From Dehalococcoidia bacterium (GTDB lineage: Bacteria; Chloroflexota; Dehalococcoidia; Lucifugimonadales; Australimonadaceae): a stretch of DNA of 64,000 nt. Made by a program: the position numbers and the translations under genes. The stretch covers positions 1 to 64,000 of the forward strand of contig JAJEFD010000003.1 of NCBI GenBank assembly GCA_022820645.1. The letters are read 5' to 3'. The notes beneath the pieces are model-generated. The model did not search any database. It was not told the DNA's origin and worked only from the letters and a program-made list of their open reading frames with translations. Positions 1 to 8,317 of this stretch are shown one piece after another. Each line of letters opens with the position of its first letter. Within the stretch, counting starts at the first letter, position 1.

Positions 1-1560
1 ACATCCGCCACGGTGGACGACCTCAACTGCAACGCGGGCTACAACTTCCGGGTCCGCGCTCGCGGCAACGGCACCACGTACTCGACCACCTACGGTGACT
101 CATCGAGCAGCGTGTCAGAGACGACCGACAAGTGCATCGCACCCGCTCCGACGGGACTCACGGTAGCCTCGGACACCGACGACAGCGTCAGCCTCAGCTG
201 GACTGCCCTGACCGGCGCGGCCCTTTACAAGGTGGAGTACAAGGCGAGCAGTTCCAGCAAATGGCTCCATGCCACCTACACGTCCAGCACATCCGCCACG
301 GTGGACGACCTCAACTGCAACGCGGGCTACAACTTCCGGGTCCGCGCTCGCGGCAACGGCACCACGTACTCGACCACCTACGGTGACCCGTCGAGCAGCG
401 TGTCGGAGACGACCGATAAGTGCAAGGCGCCAGCTCCGACAGGGCTCACGGTGACCTCGGATACCGACGAGAGCGTCAGCCTCAGCTGGACTGCCGTAAC
501 CGATGCGGAACGTTACAAGGTGGAGTACAAGGCGAGCACTTCCAGCACCTGGCTCCACGCCACCTACACATCGAGCACGTCCGCGACGGTGGACGATCTC
601 GAGCACACTACGGGCTATGACTTCCGGGTCCGCGCACGTGGAGACGGCAGCCCCTATTCGACCCTCTACGGTGAACCGTCCACCAGCCTGTCGGAGACGA
701 CCGATAAGCCCACCCCGCCCGCTCCGCAGGGACTCGAGGTGACCTCGGACACCGACGACAGCGTCAGCCTGAGGTGGACCGCCGTAACCGACGCGGCCAA
801 GTACAAGGTGGAGTACAAGGCGAGCACTTCCAGCACATGGCTCCACGCCACCTACACATCGAGCACGTCCGCGACGGTGGACGATCTCGAACCGGATACA
901 GGATATGACTTCCGGGTCCGCGCGCGCGGAGACGGCAGTCCCTACTCGACCCTCTACGGCGACCCGTCGCGCACCGTATCCGAGACGACCGATGAGCGCT
1001 ACGCACCTGCTCCCACGGGGCTCAGCGCCACGGCTTCGACCCAGACCGGCGTGAGTCTCAGTTGGACCGCGGTCACCGACGCCGAGTACTACAAGATCGA
1101 GCGCGGCGCCTCCAGCACAGGCCCCTGGACGTCCGTCAGCGACACCATCTCCACCAGCAGCTACACGGCGACCGGACTCGTGTGCAACACCACCTACTAC
1201 TTCAAGGTGAGCGCCCGGGGAGACGGTTCGCCCTATTCGACCACCTTCGGTTCGCAGTCTGACGGCGATGTCTCAAAGAGCACGACCGATTGCCCGAACG
1301 CTCCCGCGCCTCTCGGCCTCGAGGCGACGGCTTCGACCGATACCACGGTGATTTTGAGCTGGACGGCGGTCACTGACGCCGAGTACTACGAGCTCGAGCG
1401 CGGCGCCTCCAGCGAAGGCCCCTGGACCTCCATCAGCAACACCATCTCCACCAGCAGCCACACGGCGACCGGACTCGCCTGCAACACCACCTACTACTTC
1501 AGAGTGAGCGCCCGTGGAGACGGCACCCCGTTCTCCACGACCTTCGGCAGTCCATCAACA
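1..1560 (+). repeat. Tandem FN3-coding repeats, 288-nt period
   Basis: The sequence from base 1 recurs almost unchanged from base 289, a 288-nt (96-codon) period. Further, more diverged copies follow to about 1,560. The first two units are nearly identical at the DNA level, including synonymous positions, which suggests recent unequal recombination or gene conversion. Later units (from about 1,005) form a second subfamily with the motif ERGASS. Such arrays are prone to copy-number change and to assembly collapse. Confidence 0.85.
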
Positions 1561-4506
1561 AATGATGTGACTAGCACCACTTCAGCGTGTATCCCCGCGT
1601 TTGGGCAAGACGCCTACACCTTCACAGTCGCTGAGGATGCATCGACCGGCACCATCCTAGGTACGGTCTCGGCGACCAATCAGAATGCTGGCGGCACCGT
1701 GTCGCACTCGATTCTCGAAGGCAACAGCGCTGGCAGGTTCAGCATTAACTCGATGACCGGACAGATCGCCGTTGCGACCGCCTTGGACTATGAGCTTGCA
1801 TCGGTCTATGAGTTGACAGTGAAGGCATCGAACCCGCAGGACGCGAGTGTCTTTGACCTCGCTACAGTCCGCGTCACCGTCACGAACGTCAATGAAGGAC
1901 TTGCCTTCGACCTGGACGCATACGAATTCGCAATCCCGCTAAGCTCCCGAAGCTCAACGGACGATGTGCTTGTAGGTGGAATCAGGGCAGCTGATCCTGA
2001 CGCTGAGGACAGAGTCACCTACAGCATTACCGCAGGCAACACGATCACCACAGGCCAGACGAAAGGACCCTTCACCGTGGATGGCTTGGGGAGGATCTGG
2101 GCGGTTCCGTCGAGGTTGCCCCAAGCAGCGACAGACTACACCCTGACTCTTCAGGCTTCTGACGGCAATAGCCATACGGACACCACGACGGTAACCGTGA
2201 GGGTAACGAGCCTGCCGATTGCCAAACTGGAAGTGGACTACGATCGATTTGTCACGGGCGCGGACATCGATGCGTCGGTCAAGTTCGAGAACGGCACTCG
2301 CACTGACACTTCGCAACTCAGCCTGACCATCACGCGCCCTTCTTCGACCAGCGGAGCAGCGGGTGACTCGTCGACCACGAAAGCAACGCCTACTCGGTTC
2401 ATCGTTGGTGGCATCACCGTCACTCAACTAGACATCACCAACGGCAGAGGCTTCGACTTCAGCATACTTGGCTCTAAGTCCGAAGCCGACCTCCCGATCC
2501 CGAGCACCAGAGTTCCGAGTGCGTTGAGAACGGGGAATAGCTACCTCACTCTCAGCCGTCGTGCCACCAGTGCAACGCAGTTCGTCGTCAGCCAGAGCAA
2601 GGTTCCTCTGGTCATAGACGATGATGCGATCTCCATCGGAGGTTCGTATTCTGGAGACTGGAGCTTCGTCCCTTCCAACTCCCGGAATTCGGAACCGAAC
2701 GAACGCAGGTTCTCGCTAACTGTTCCGAGCGACGTTGGGAGCAAGAAAGTCCGTATAGACCTGACCAGCGGTGACCGTGATCCCGTTCTCGTACTCGAAG
2801 ACGATGCTGGCAACGTGCTGGAATGGAACGATGACGGCGGCGCTGACCTCAATGCGAAGATCGTGCGGCAGCTGTCGAGCGGTGACTACGAGATCGTCGC
2901 CTTCACTCAATGGTCGGGCGGAAAAGGAAGATACGAACTCACGGTCTCCTACTCCGACGAAGCGCCAACGGACCCTGACGGGGAGTTCAGCGATCTCTCC
3001 GGAGCCAGCTTCTACATCCCCAGGGCACAGGTCGACACAGCCAATCTCGTGCCGACCGGGCGCAGTGTGACCAGTGCCGAGTGGAAGAGCACGGCTAGTG
3101 ACGGAAGCTGCGGCAGTACGGCTACCTCAACCAGCCAGGGCTCCATCGTCTGCCTCGTAGTCAACGGGTCCGGCTTCCAACAGGATGACAAGCTGATGGC
3201 GCTCCTGCTCGTTGAGTCGGCTCACCAGCCAACCCCGTTCGTGGTAGGAGCGGTCACGCTCACCCATCAAGCCGCTGACAAGATGCATGGCAAGTGGGTG
3301 GCGCAGCACCTGTCCCGGTATGCCGTGTCCGGCGGCGCAACGAGCTACCGTGTGGCAATAGCTGGACATGACAGCATCCTGAGCGGTATCTCCGTCAACC
3401 AGCGCAGCACTAGCCAGCCCGCAGGGGGCGCAAGCGGTACACAGAGTACAGACTACATCTCCGGATTACGGACTATGTTTACTGAACTCGGATACTCCGC
3501 CTCCAACGTCACCGATATATATCAGACACTATGGCTCCTTTTGGGAGAACACTATGAGACCGAAGAGGCCTTCGCCCAGGACTTCCTTGAGGGAGCGCTG
3601 TACGGTGAGTGGGGCGTCAGAAATGACGACCATGGACGGGGTGTCGCCTATTTCGCAGGGTGGATCACTATCGGATTCATCCCGGGAGTGGACATACTGC
3701 CCGACCTCAGGGATGTCTTTGCGCTCGAGATCACCAGGTGTTCCGGGTTGGGATGGGACAGCTGGAAGTGCCGCGGAAGGGCGGCGGTAGACGACTTGAT
3801 CGATGTGGTCGCCGTGGTACCCGGCTGGGGCAAGATAGCCGATACGGCTCAGATCGGGAGAATAGTTGGCAAGTTCGGTGGAACCAGCGAGCTAAAGGGA
3901 GTGTTGAAACAGTTCCCGACGATCGCGAAGCGCTTCTTTAAAGGCTACAGAGGATGCTGGGTGCGTTCTCCGTTAGGAAAGCAAGGACGGGGAGTCTGCA
4001 TAGAGAAGAACTTCTTCGATAAGGTATGGGAAGGCACAGGCAGTCAAACTGTAAGGCTTGATGTCAAGAAGGGAAACACGCCTGTCATAGACTTATATCG
4101 ACGTACTGGCGCAGACTATGAGGTGAGCAGCGTGAAATCGCTGGACCTGGATGCCAAGACTTACGTCGACAGTCCAACCAGGATTACCACCAGGATTGAT
4201 GCATATTTCACGATCCTGAGAACCCGTCCGGAGTCCGAGATCCAAAAGTCTCTAAAGGAGAGGGACATAACTCTCCCGAAGAGAACCACGCTCATGCGTG
4301 AGTTGAATGTTGTCATAAACAAGGCACCGAACGCGGCGCAGGCCACAGCATTGAAGCGATCGGTGTGTAGGGTGAAGTTATCTTCTCATGCAACCCTTCC
4401 AACCTTGAAGATATACGTCAACAATGGATCCAGCTTCACTGAGTGGTCGGAGGCGAGGAGTCTCACTCCGGGAGCCTGCAGTAGAATGTTCGGGGCGACT
4501 CCCTGA
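1..4506 (+). CDS. Giant FN3/cadherin-repeat surface protein with toxin-like C-terminus (5' partial)
   Basis: The frame is open from base 1, so the N-terminus lies outside the window; 1,501 codons are visible. In order I see about six fibronectin type III repeats of about 96 residues (1-1,560), two cadherin-like domains (about 1,600-2,215, with a VTVTNVNEG-type linker), a PPC-like beta domain (about 2,640-2,960, ending YELTVSY), and a hydrophobic glycine/proline-rich stretch with IPGVDILPD and VVPGWGKIAD (about 3,667-3,850). The last part resembles the pre-toxin regions of polymorphic toxins. The C-terminal 180 residues contain VIDLY, then SVKSLDLDAKTY (D at 4090-4092, K at 4135-4137), a pattern like the D...SxK core of PD-(D/E)xK endonuclease toxins. 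Repeat architecture is certain; the nuclease assignment is inference. Codon use after 1,600 looks less GC-rich than in the housekeeping genes. An alternative reading is an adhesin with an unknown terminal domain. Confidence 0.8.
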   Translation, partial: TSATVDDLNCNAGYNFRVRARGNGTTYSTTYGDSSSSVSETTDKCIAPAPTGLTVASDTDDSVSLSWTALTGAALYKVEYKASSSSKWLHATYTSSTSATVDDLNCNAGYNFRVRARGNGTTYSTTYGDPSSSVSETTDKCKAPAPTGLTVTSDTDESVSLSWTAVTDAERYKVEYKASTSSTWLHATYTSSTSATVDDLEHTTGYDFRVRARGDGSPYSTLYGEPSTSLSETTDKPTPPAPQGLEVTSDTDDSVSLRWTAVTDAAKYKVEYKASTSSTWLHATYTSSTSATVDDLEPDTGYDFRVRARGDGSPYSTLYGDPSRTVSETTDERYAPAPTGLSATASTQTGVSLSWTAVTDAEYYKIERGASSTGPWTSVSDTISTSSYTATGLVCNTTYYFKVSARGDGSPYSTTFGSQSDGDVSKSTTDCPNAPAPLGLEATASTDTTVILSWTAVTDAEYYELERGASSEGPWTSISNTISTSSHTATGLACNTTYYFRVSARGDGTPFSTTFGSPSTNDVTSTTSACIPAFGQDAYTFTVAEDASTGTILGTVSATNQNAGGTVSHSILEGNSAGRFSINSMTGQIAVATALDYELASVYELTVKASNPQDASVFDLATVRVTVTNVNEGLAFDLDAYEFAIPLSSRSSTDDVLVGGIRAADPDAEDRVTYSITAGNTITTGQTKGPFTVDGLGRIWAVPSRLPQAATDYTLTLQASDGNSHTDTTTVTVRVTSLPIAKLEVDYDRFVTGADIDASVKFENGTRTDTSQLSLTITRPSSTSGAAGDSSTTKATPTRFIVGGITVTQLDITNGRGFDFSILGSKSEADLPIPSTRVPSALRTGNSYLTLSRRATSATQFVVSQSKVPLVIDDDAISIGGSYSGDWSFVPSNSRNSEPNERRFSLTVPSDVGSKKVRIDLTSGDRDPVLVLEDDAGNVLEWNDDGGADLNAKIVRQLSSGDYEIVAFTQWSGGKGRYELTVSYSDEAPTDPDGEFSDLSGASFYIPRAQVDTANLVPTGRSVTSAEWKSTASDGSCGSTATSTSQGSIVCLVVNGSGFQQDDKLMALLLVESAHQPTPFVVGAVTLTHQAADKMHGKWVAQHLSRYAVSGGATSYRVAIAGHDSILSGISVNQRSTSQPAGGASGTQSTDYISGLRTMFTELGYSASNVTDIYQTLWLLLGEHYETEEAFAQDFLEGALYGEWGVRNDDHGRGVAYFAGWITIGFIPGVDILPDLRDVFALEITRCSGLGWDSWKCRGRAAVDDLIDVVAVVPGWGKIADTAQIGRIVGKFGGTSELKGVLKQFPTIAKRFFKGYRGCWVRSPLGKQGRGVCIEKNFFDKVWEGTGSQTVRLDVKKGNTPVIDLYRRTGADYEVSSVKSLDLDAKTYVDSPTRITTRIDAYFTILRTRPESEIQKSLKERDITLPKRTTLMRELNVVINKAPNAAQATALKRSVCRVKLSSHATLPTLKIYVNNGSSFTEWSEARSLTPGACSRMFGATP

Positions 4507-4543
4507 GTAGCAAGGTGATATCCAGTGCGAAACGGAGAATCGG

Positions 4544-6544
4544 ATGGGCAGAACCAACAGCCTCGAGTACGATCTCAGGGTCTATCTTCGGATGGGTGAG
4601 GTCACGGTAGTGGACTTTGGTCATCGATCCAGGGGGATGCCCATAGGTTCGGAAAGACTGGTGCGGCTGGACCCGGCGGCAGTGGGCAAGGCCATCCAAC
4701 ACCACGCCGATCCCGGATTGCCCTTTACTGATGACTGGCTAGAGGGGGTGAACGGCATCGACACGGTCTGCGCTGATGCAGTCGGAGCCCCCAGCGGTTC
4801 CAACCTCGAACGCACTAGCGCTTTACTCTTCGTTTCCTCCGACGGACACGAAGCGCGGTTCTCGGGTGATGGACCCACCCTGCGTGAGGACGACGTTTCG
4901 AAGTGGATTGTTTTGGACGACCGTCTATCTCCCAACACACCGGACTACCACTACGATTTGTCTTACCCTTCGACCAACCCAAGTCCTTTCTGGATAGCGC
5001 CGTGGCGCGATGCCGAGATGCTGGGCCATTCGATCCTGATGGCATTCGGGCTCGCCGGACCTCCAATCGGGAAGGGCATGATGCCTTCTGTCTTCGATCC
5101 CATGGAGCCAAAGCGGCGCACCGCTCTGCACCACGCAGCGAAGGACGGTGACATCGACGCGCTCCCACCTCAGGACTCTCGAAATCGTCTCAAGATTGAC
5201 CCTGTTGACACGGCCGGCCTCACGCCTTTGATGCTCGCTTCAGAGCACGGACACGCAAGCGCCGTCGAGCGTCTGTTGCAACTGGGAGCAAACCCCAGCG
5301 CCCGGGACGACCAAGGTCGTTCTCCGTTGCACTATGCAGCCAGGACTGGAAGGCACGAAGCGGTTGCCAGGCTTCTCGAAGCAGGAGCGGACCCGTCCAC
5401 TGCGGACCAGTTCGGGGACACTCCGCTACACCTAGCTGCTAGCGGAGGTTTCCTGGAATCGCTCGAACTCCTCCTGCAATCCGGAGCGGACCCTAATGCC
5501 GCGGATGCCATCTACCTCTCCACCCCCCTGCACCGGGCTGTCAGGGGCAACCACTCGGGCGTCATCGCACCGTTGATCGACGGCGGAGCGAACGTAGATG
5601 CACCCAACGAAGTAGGGAGAACCCCGCTCCACGTTGCGGCGGCCTACGGCCACATCGAGACGGCCGAGGCGCTCATCCGATTGGGAGCAGACCAGAGCCC
5701 CAGAGACCACAGCGGAGAGACACCCCTCCACAGGCCCGTGTTCTTCCAACACTCGGAGATGATTGAGCTGCTCATCGAACACGGGGCATCCGTGACCGCG
5801 GAGGATGACGATGGCAACACCCCGCTTCACGTCGCCGGGAGCATGAACCGGGACGCCGCCGCCCGCCTGCTCGTGGACGCCGGAGCGAACGTTGAGGCGA
5901 AGAACCATGAGGGGCTGACCGCGCTCGACCTGGCAATCGTCAACCAGCATCGGGACGGCGCCATGGAGCACAATGCCGAGGTCGCCGAGGTCCTGCTGGG
6001 CTACGGGGCCTCCGTAGTCCCCGAGCGGATCCCCGTGGGCGACAGACACGCCCTGTGGCCACACCTGACTCCTAGAGAGCTGCTCTTTGAGACCGGAGAC
6101 ATCGACTACAGCAAGCTCCCTGAGTTGCCAGAGTCAGTGCGCCGCCGGCTTCCGAGTAGGGACGATCTCGGTAATCCCACCTTGAGCAAGACGATGACCA
6201 GCATATCGCTGCTCCACGATGCAGCGATAAAAAACATGGCGGGGCTGGTCGACAAGCTTCTCCAGAACGGAGTCTCCGTGATGACGGCGGTGCGCTTGCA
6301 CGGGACGCCACTGCATAGTGTTGCGAGGTATGGCACCTGCGATATGGCAGCCCTCCTGTTGGATCGAGGCGCTGACTTGGAGATGCCCTTGAGCAACACA
6401 AAGGATGGTCGGTATAGCCGCCATGCCAAGGACAGACGCTGGGTATCGATGAGAACACCGCTGGACATGTCCGAACTCAACCCCCGTCCGGAGATGGCTC
6501 AGTTCCTGTTGAATCGTGGAGCCAAGCCCTTTCGTGATGACTAG
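4544..6544 (+). CDS. Ankyrin-repeat protein, candidate partner or immunity protein
   Basis: 666 residues. The first about 185 residues form a domain I do not recognise. From about residue 188 to the end there are about twelve ankyrin repeats with the usual TPLHxAA and LLxxGADP signatures, interrupted by a non-repeat stretch around residues 490-550. There is no signal peptide or membrane segment, so it is probably cytoplasmic. It begins 37 bases after the toxin-like surface protein, in the same direction, with CGGAGA as a plausible ribosome binding site. Ankyrin proteins are one known class of immunity protein encoded directly after polymorphic toxins, so an antidote role is possible. A regulatory or scaffold role is equally allowed by the sequence. 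Ankyrin assignment is firm; function is inferred. Confidence 0.85.
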   Translation: MGRTNSLEYDLRVYLRMGEVTVVDFGHRSRGMPIGSERLVRLDPAAVGKAIQHHADPGLPFTDDWLEGVNGIDTVCADAVGAPSGSNLERTSALLFVSSDGHEARFSGDGPTLREDDVSKWIVLDDRLSPNTPDYHYDLSYPSTNPSPFWIAPWRDAEMLGHSILMAFGLAGPPIGKGMMPSVFDPMEPKRRTALHHAAKDGDIDALPPQDSRNRLKIDPVDTAGLTPLMLASEHGHASAVERLLQLGANPSARDDQGRSPLHYAARTGRHEAVARLLEAGADPSTADQFGDTPLHLAASGGFLESLELLLQSGADPNAADAIYLSTPLHRAVRGNHSGVIAPLIDGGANVDAPNEVGRTPLHVAAAYGHIETAEALIRLGADQSPRDHSGETPLHRPVFFQHSEMIELLIEHGASVTAEDDDGNTPLHVAGSMNRDAAARLLVDAGANVEAKNHEGLTALDLAIVNQHRDGAMEHNAEVAEVLLGYGASVVPERIPVGDRHALWPHLTPRELLFETGDIDYSKLPELPESVRRRLPSRDDLGNPTLSKTMTSISLLHDAAIKNMAGLVDKLLQNGVSVMTAVRLHGTPLHSVARYGTCDMAALLLDRGADLEMPLSNTKDGRYSRHAKDRRWVSMRTPLDMSELNPRPEMAQFLLNRGAKPFRDD

Positions 6545-6560
6545 GAACGAAAGGATGTCT

Positions 6561-7646
6561 ATGGCTCGCATAAACTGGTCGCCTCGGGAGTCGCGCACTG
6601 CAGGAGTCGCTATTCTGCTCGCGATCCTCCTCCTCGCTGCATGTGACGCTGGGTCCCCTTCTACCGAACCCACCCGCAGGGCTCCAGAATCTGGAGCGGT
6701 GCCGACAGCGACTCCCGCAAGAACGCCGACGCCTACCCCCACGTCGATCCACGCTGTGGAAGCGACTGCCACGCCCTCTGGTTCGACGCACAGTGCTGAT
6801 CCCGATAGATTTGTCGCAATCAGCGCAGGGGGTGCCCATACGTGCGTACTCCGCATGAGCGGCGATGTCTCATGCTGGGGGGCGAACGAAACAGGTGAGT
6901 CTTCGCCACCGGAAGGTCTCAGGTTTGAGTCCATCAGCAGTGGGGGCTGGCATACTTGCGCACTTACTCGAGATGGTATGCCTGTGTGCTGGGGAGCGGA
7001 GATCGACGAATCCGACTTCGGTCAAAGAACACCTCCCACGGGGCAGCTCTCGTCGATCAGCAGTGGCACATTCCACAGCTGCGGGGTTCAACCGAACGGT
7101 GAAGCTACTTGTTGGGGCGCCAACGACAGTGAGGTAGACAGCGGTCAGGCGGACCCTCCACCCGGCGAAACACTTGTGTCCATCAGCTCAGGATGGCATC
7201 ACACCTGCGGGCTTCGTGAGGAGGGGACTGCCGTCTGCTGGGGCGCCAACTCGTTCGGTCAGGCATCACCCCCAGCGGGCGAGTTGTTCACATCCATCAG
7301 CAGCGGGCGATTCCATACCTGCGCCCTCCGGCCGGACAACGCTGTGGTGTGTTGGGGCCTGAACCGGCACGGGCAGACCTCCGCACCATCCGATGGCAGG
7401 TTCGCATTCGTGAGCAGTGGCGACCTGCACACCTGTGGGATAAGCGAGGATGGCTCACCGGTATGCTGGGGTGCGAATTCCGACGACATCAATAAAGGGC
7501 AGGCTTCACCACCCAGCACTGAGAGAATCATCACCGTCAGCAGTGGCGGAGGGCACACTTGCGCGCTTCGGTTCGATAGCACGGTCCTCTGCTGGGGTGC
7601 TGATGCTCAGGGTCAAGCATCACCGCCACCGGTGGGTGGCAGGTAA
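6561..7646 (+). CDS. Lipoprotein with seven RCC1-like repeats
   Basis: 361 residues from the ATG at 6561, chosen because AAAGG lies six bases upstream and it gives a clean lipoprotein signal peptide; in-frame ATGs at 6516 and 6555 would overlap or crowd the ankyrin gene. The signal ends in a lipobox (LLLAAC), followed by a Pro/Thr-rich linker. The rest is seven repeats of about 38 residues, each with SISSG, HTC and VCWGA. This is the pattern of bacterial RCC1/BNR-like beta-propeller proteins, and each repeat carries a Cys pair that could form a disulfide outside the cytoplasm. One seven-bladed propeller on the cell surface is the natural reading. Ligand unknown. It sits 16 bases after the ankyrin gene and may be co-transcribed. 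Confidence 0.85.
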   Translation: MARINWSPRESRTAGVAILLAILLLAACDAGSPSTEPTRRAPESGAVPTATPARTPTPTPTSIHAVEATATPSGSTHSADPDRFVAISAGGAHTCVLRMSGDVSCWGANETGESSPPEGLRFESISSGGWHTCALTRDGMPVCWGAEIDESDFGQRTPPTGQLSSISSGTFHSCGVQPNGEATCWGANDSEVDSGQADPPPGETLVSISSGWHHTCGLREEGTAVCWGANSFGQASPPAGELFTSISSGRFHTCALRPDNAVVCWGLNRHGQTSAPSDGRFAFVSSGDLHTCGISEDGSPVCWGANSDDINKGQASPPSTERIITVSSGGGHTCALRFDSTVLCWGADAQGQASPPPVGGR

Positions 7647-7829
7647 CGCTCACCTGTTCCCGCATTGGCTGAAAGGCTCGGGCCACGCCCGATACGGGGC
7701 ACGCGCGATTGTCAGATAATCATGCGGCCGGGCTGTGGACCGTGAGCCTGATCCGACGGTGGCCGCGCCCGGCTGTTCCCACACGCGGGTCCGGGTTGTG
7801 CCTCGCCCGCGAGGAGGTACGCCTGCGCC

Positions 7830-8018
7830 TCACGCGGCTTCCTCGTCCCATGCAGCGTTCGCATCGGCGGCGCGGCCGTCAGGAGCCGTGAACCTCTCGT
7901 CGACGTTCGGCTCCTGGTCGACAAGGCAGCGGCGCGCGATGAGACGCGCCAGTATCCGCAGCCCGCTCAGGCGCAGTTCCTCCTGCTCCTTCGTCAATCT
8001 CCGCTTCTGCTGCCGCAC
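7830..8018 (-). CDS. Small basic/acidic protein, divergent from the recombinase
   Basis: 62 codons from a GTG at 8018 with GGAG six bases upstream. The product starts MRQQKRRLTKEQEELRL, a charged helix, followed by RILARLIARRCLVDQEP and an acidic end. I do not recognise the family. It is supported by the ribosome binding site and by a composition that looks like a protein rather than a random shadow; nothing else is encoded here. It could be a small accessory or regulatory protein of the integrated element, but that is inference from position. The 183 bases between the RCC1 gene and this one show nothing I can name. Confidence 0.45.
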   Translation of the reverse strand: MRQQKRRLTKEQEELRLSGLRILARLIARRCLVDQEPNVDERFTAPDGRAADANAAWDEEAA

Positions 8019-8317
8019 GTCTCCGCTCCGTTGGCATCCGATCCCGGTCACGCCCCGGTGGTGCTGGTGTATCGCTTGATGAGAACATACGTTCTTCCAC
8101 GGAGCCGAGTGTAACCACGGGCTCCGTGCGAACACAATGGCCTCGGTGACGCGGCGAGGCGAACGGTCGACCGATTGCTCGCTCGGATGAAACAAGAACT
8201 CCCGTCATGTGGCAGTGTTCCGCCGGGCATCTGACACCAGACCCTTGACCTGCGCAGAGAACAAGTCAGACCATCGCCCTATAGCAAGCACAGAAGACAC
8301 GAAGGAGCAACCTTTCC
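8019..8317. other. Non-coding space upstream of the recombinase
   Basis: About 300 bases between the small minus-strand ORF and the recombinase. I see no convincing ORF, RNA or terminator. GAAGGAG at 8300-8306 is the likely ribosome binding site for the recombinase. A TTGACC at about 8246 could be a -35 element but has no good -10 at normal spacing. Confidence 0.4.

Noticed and set aside
1-1560. Regular repeats that could suggest a CRISPR array
   Set aside because: The period is 288 bases, the repeats are in frame and encode FN3 domains; there are no short direct repeats with unique spacers.
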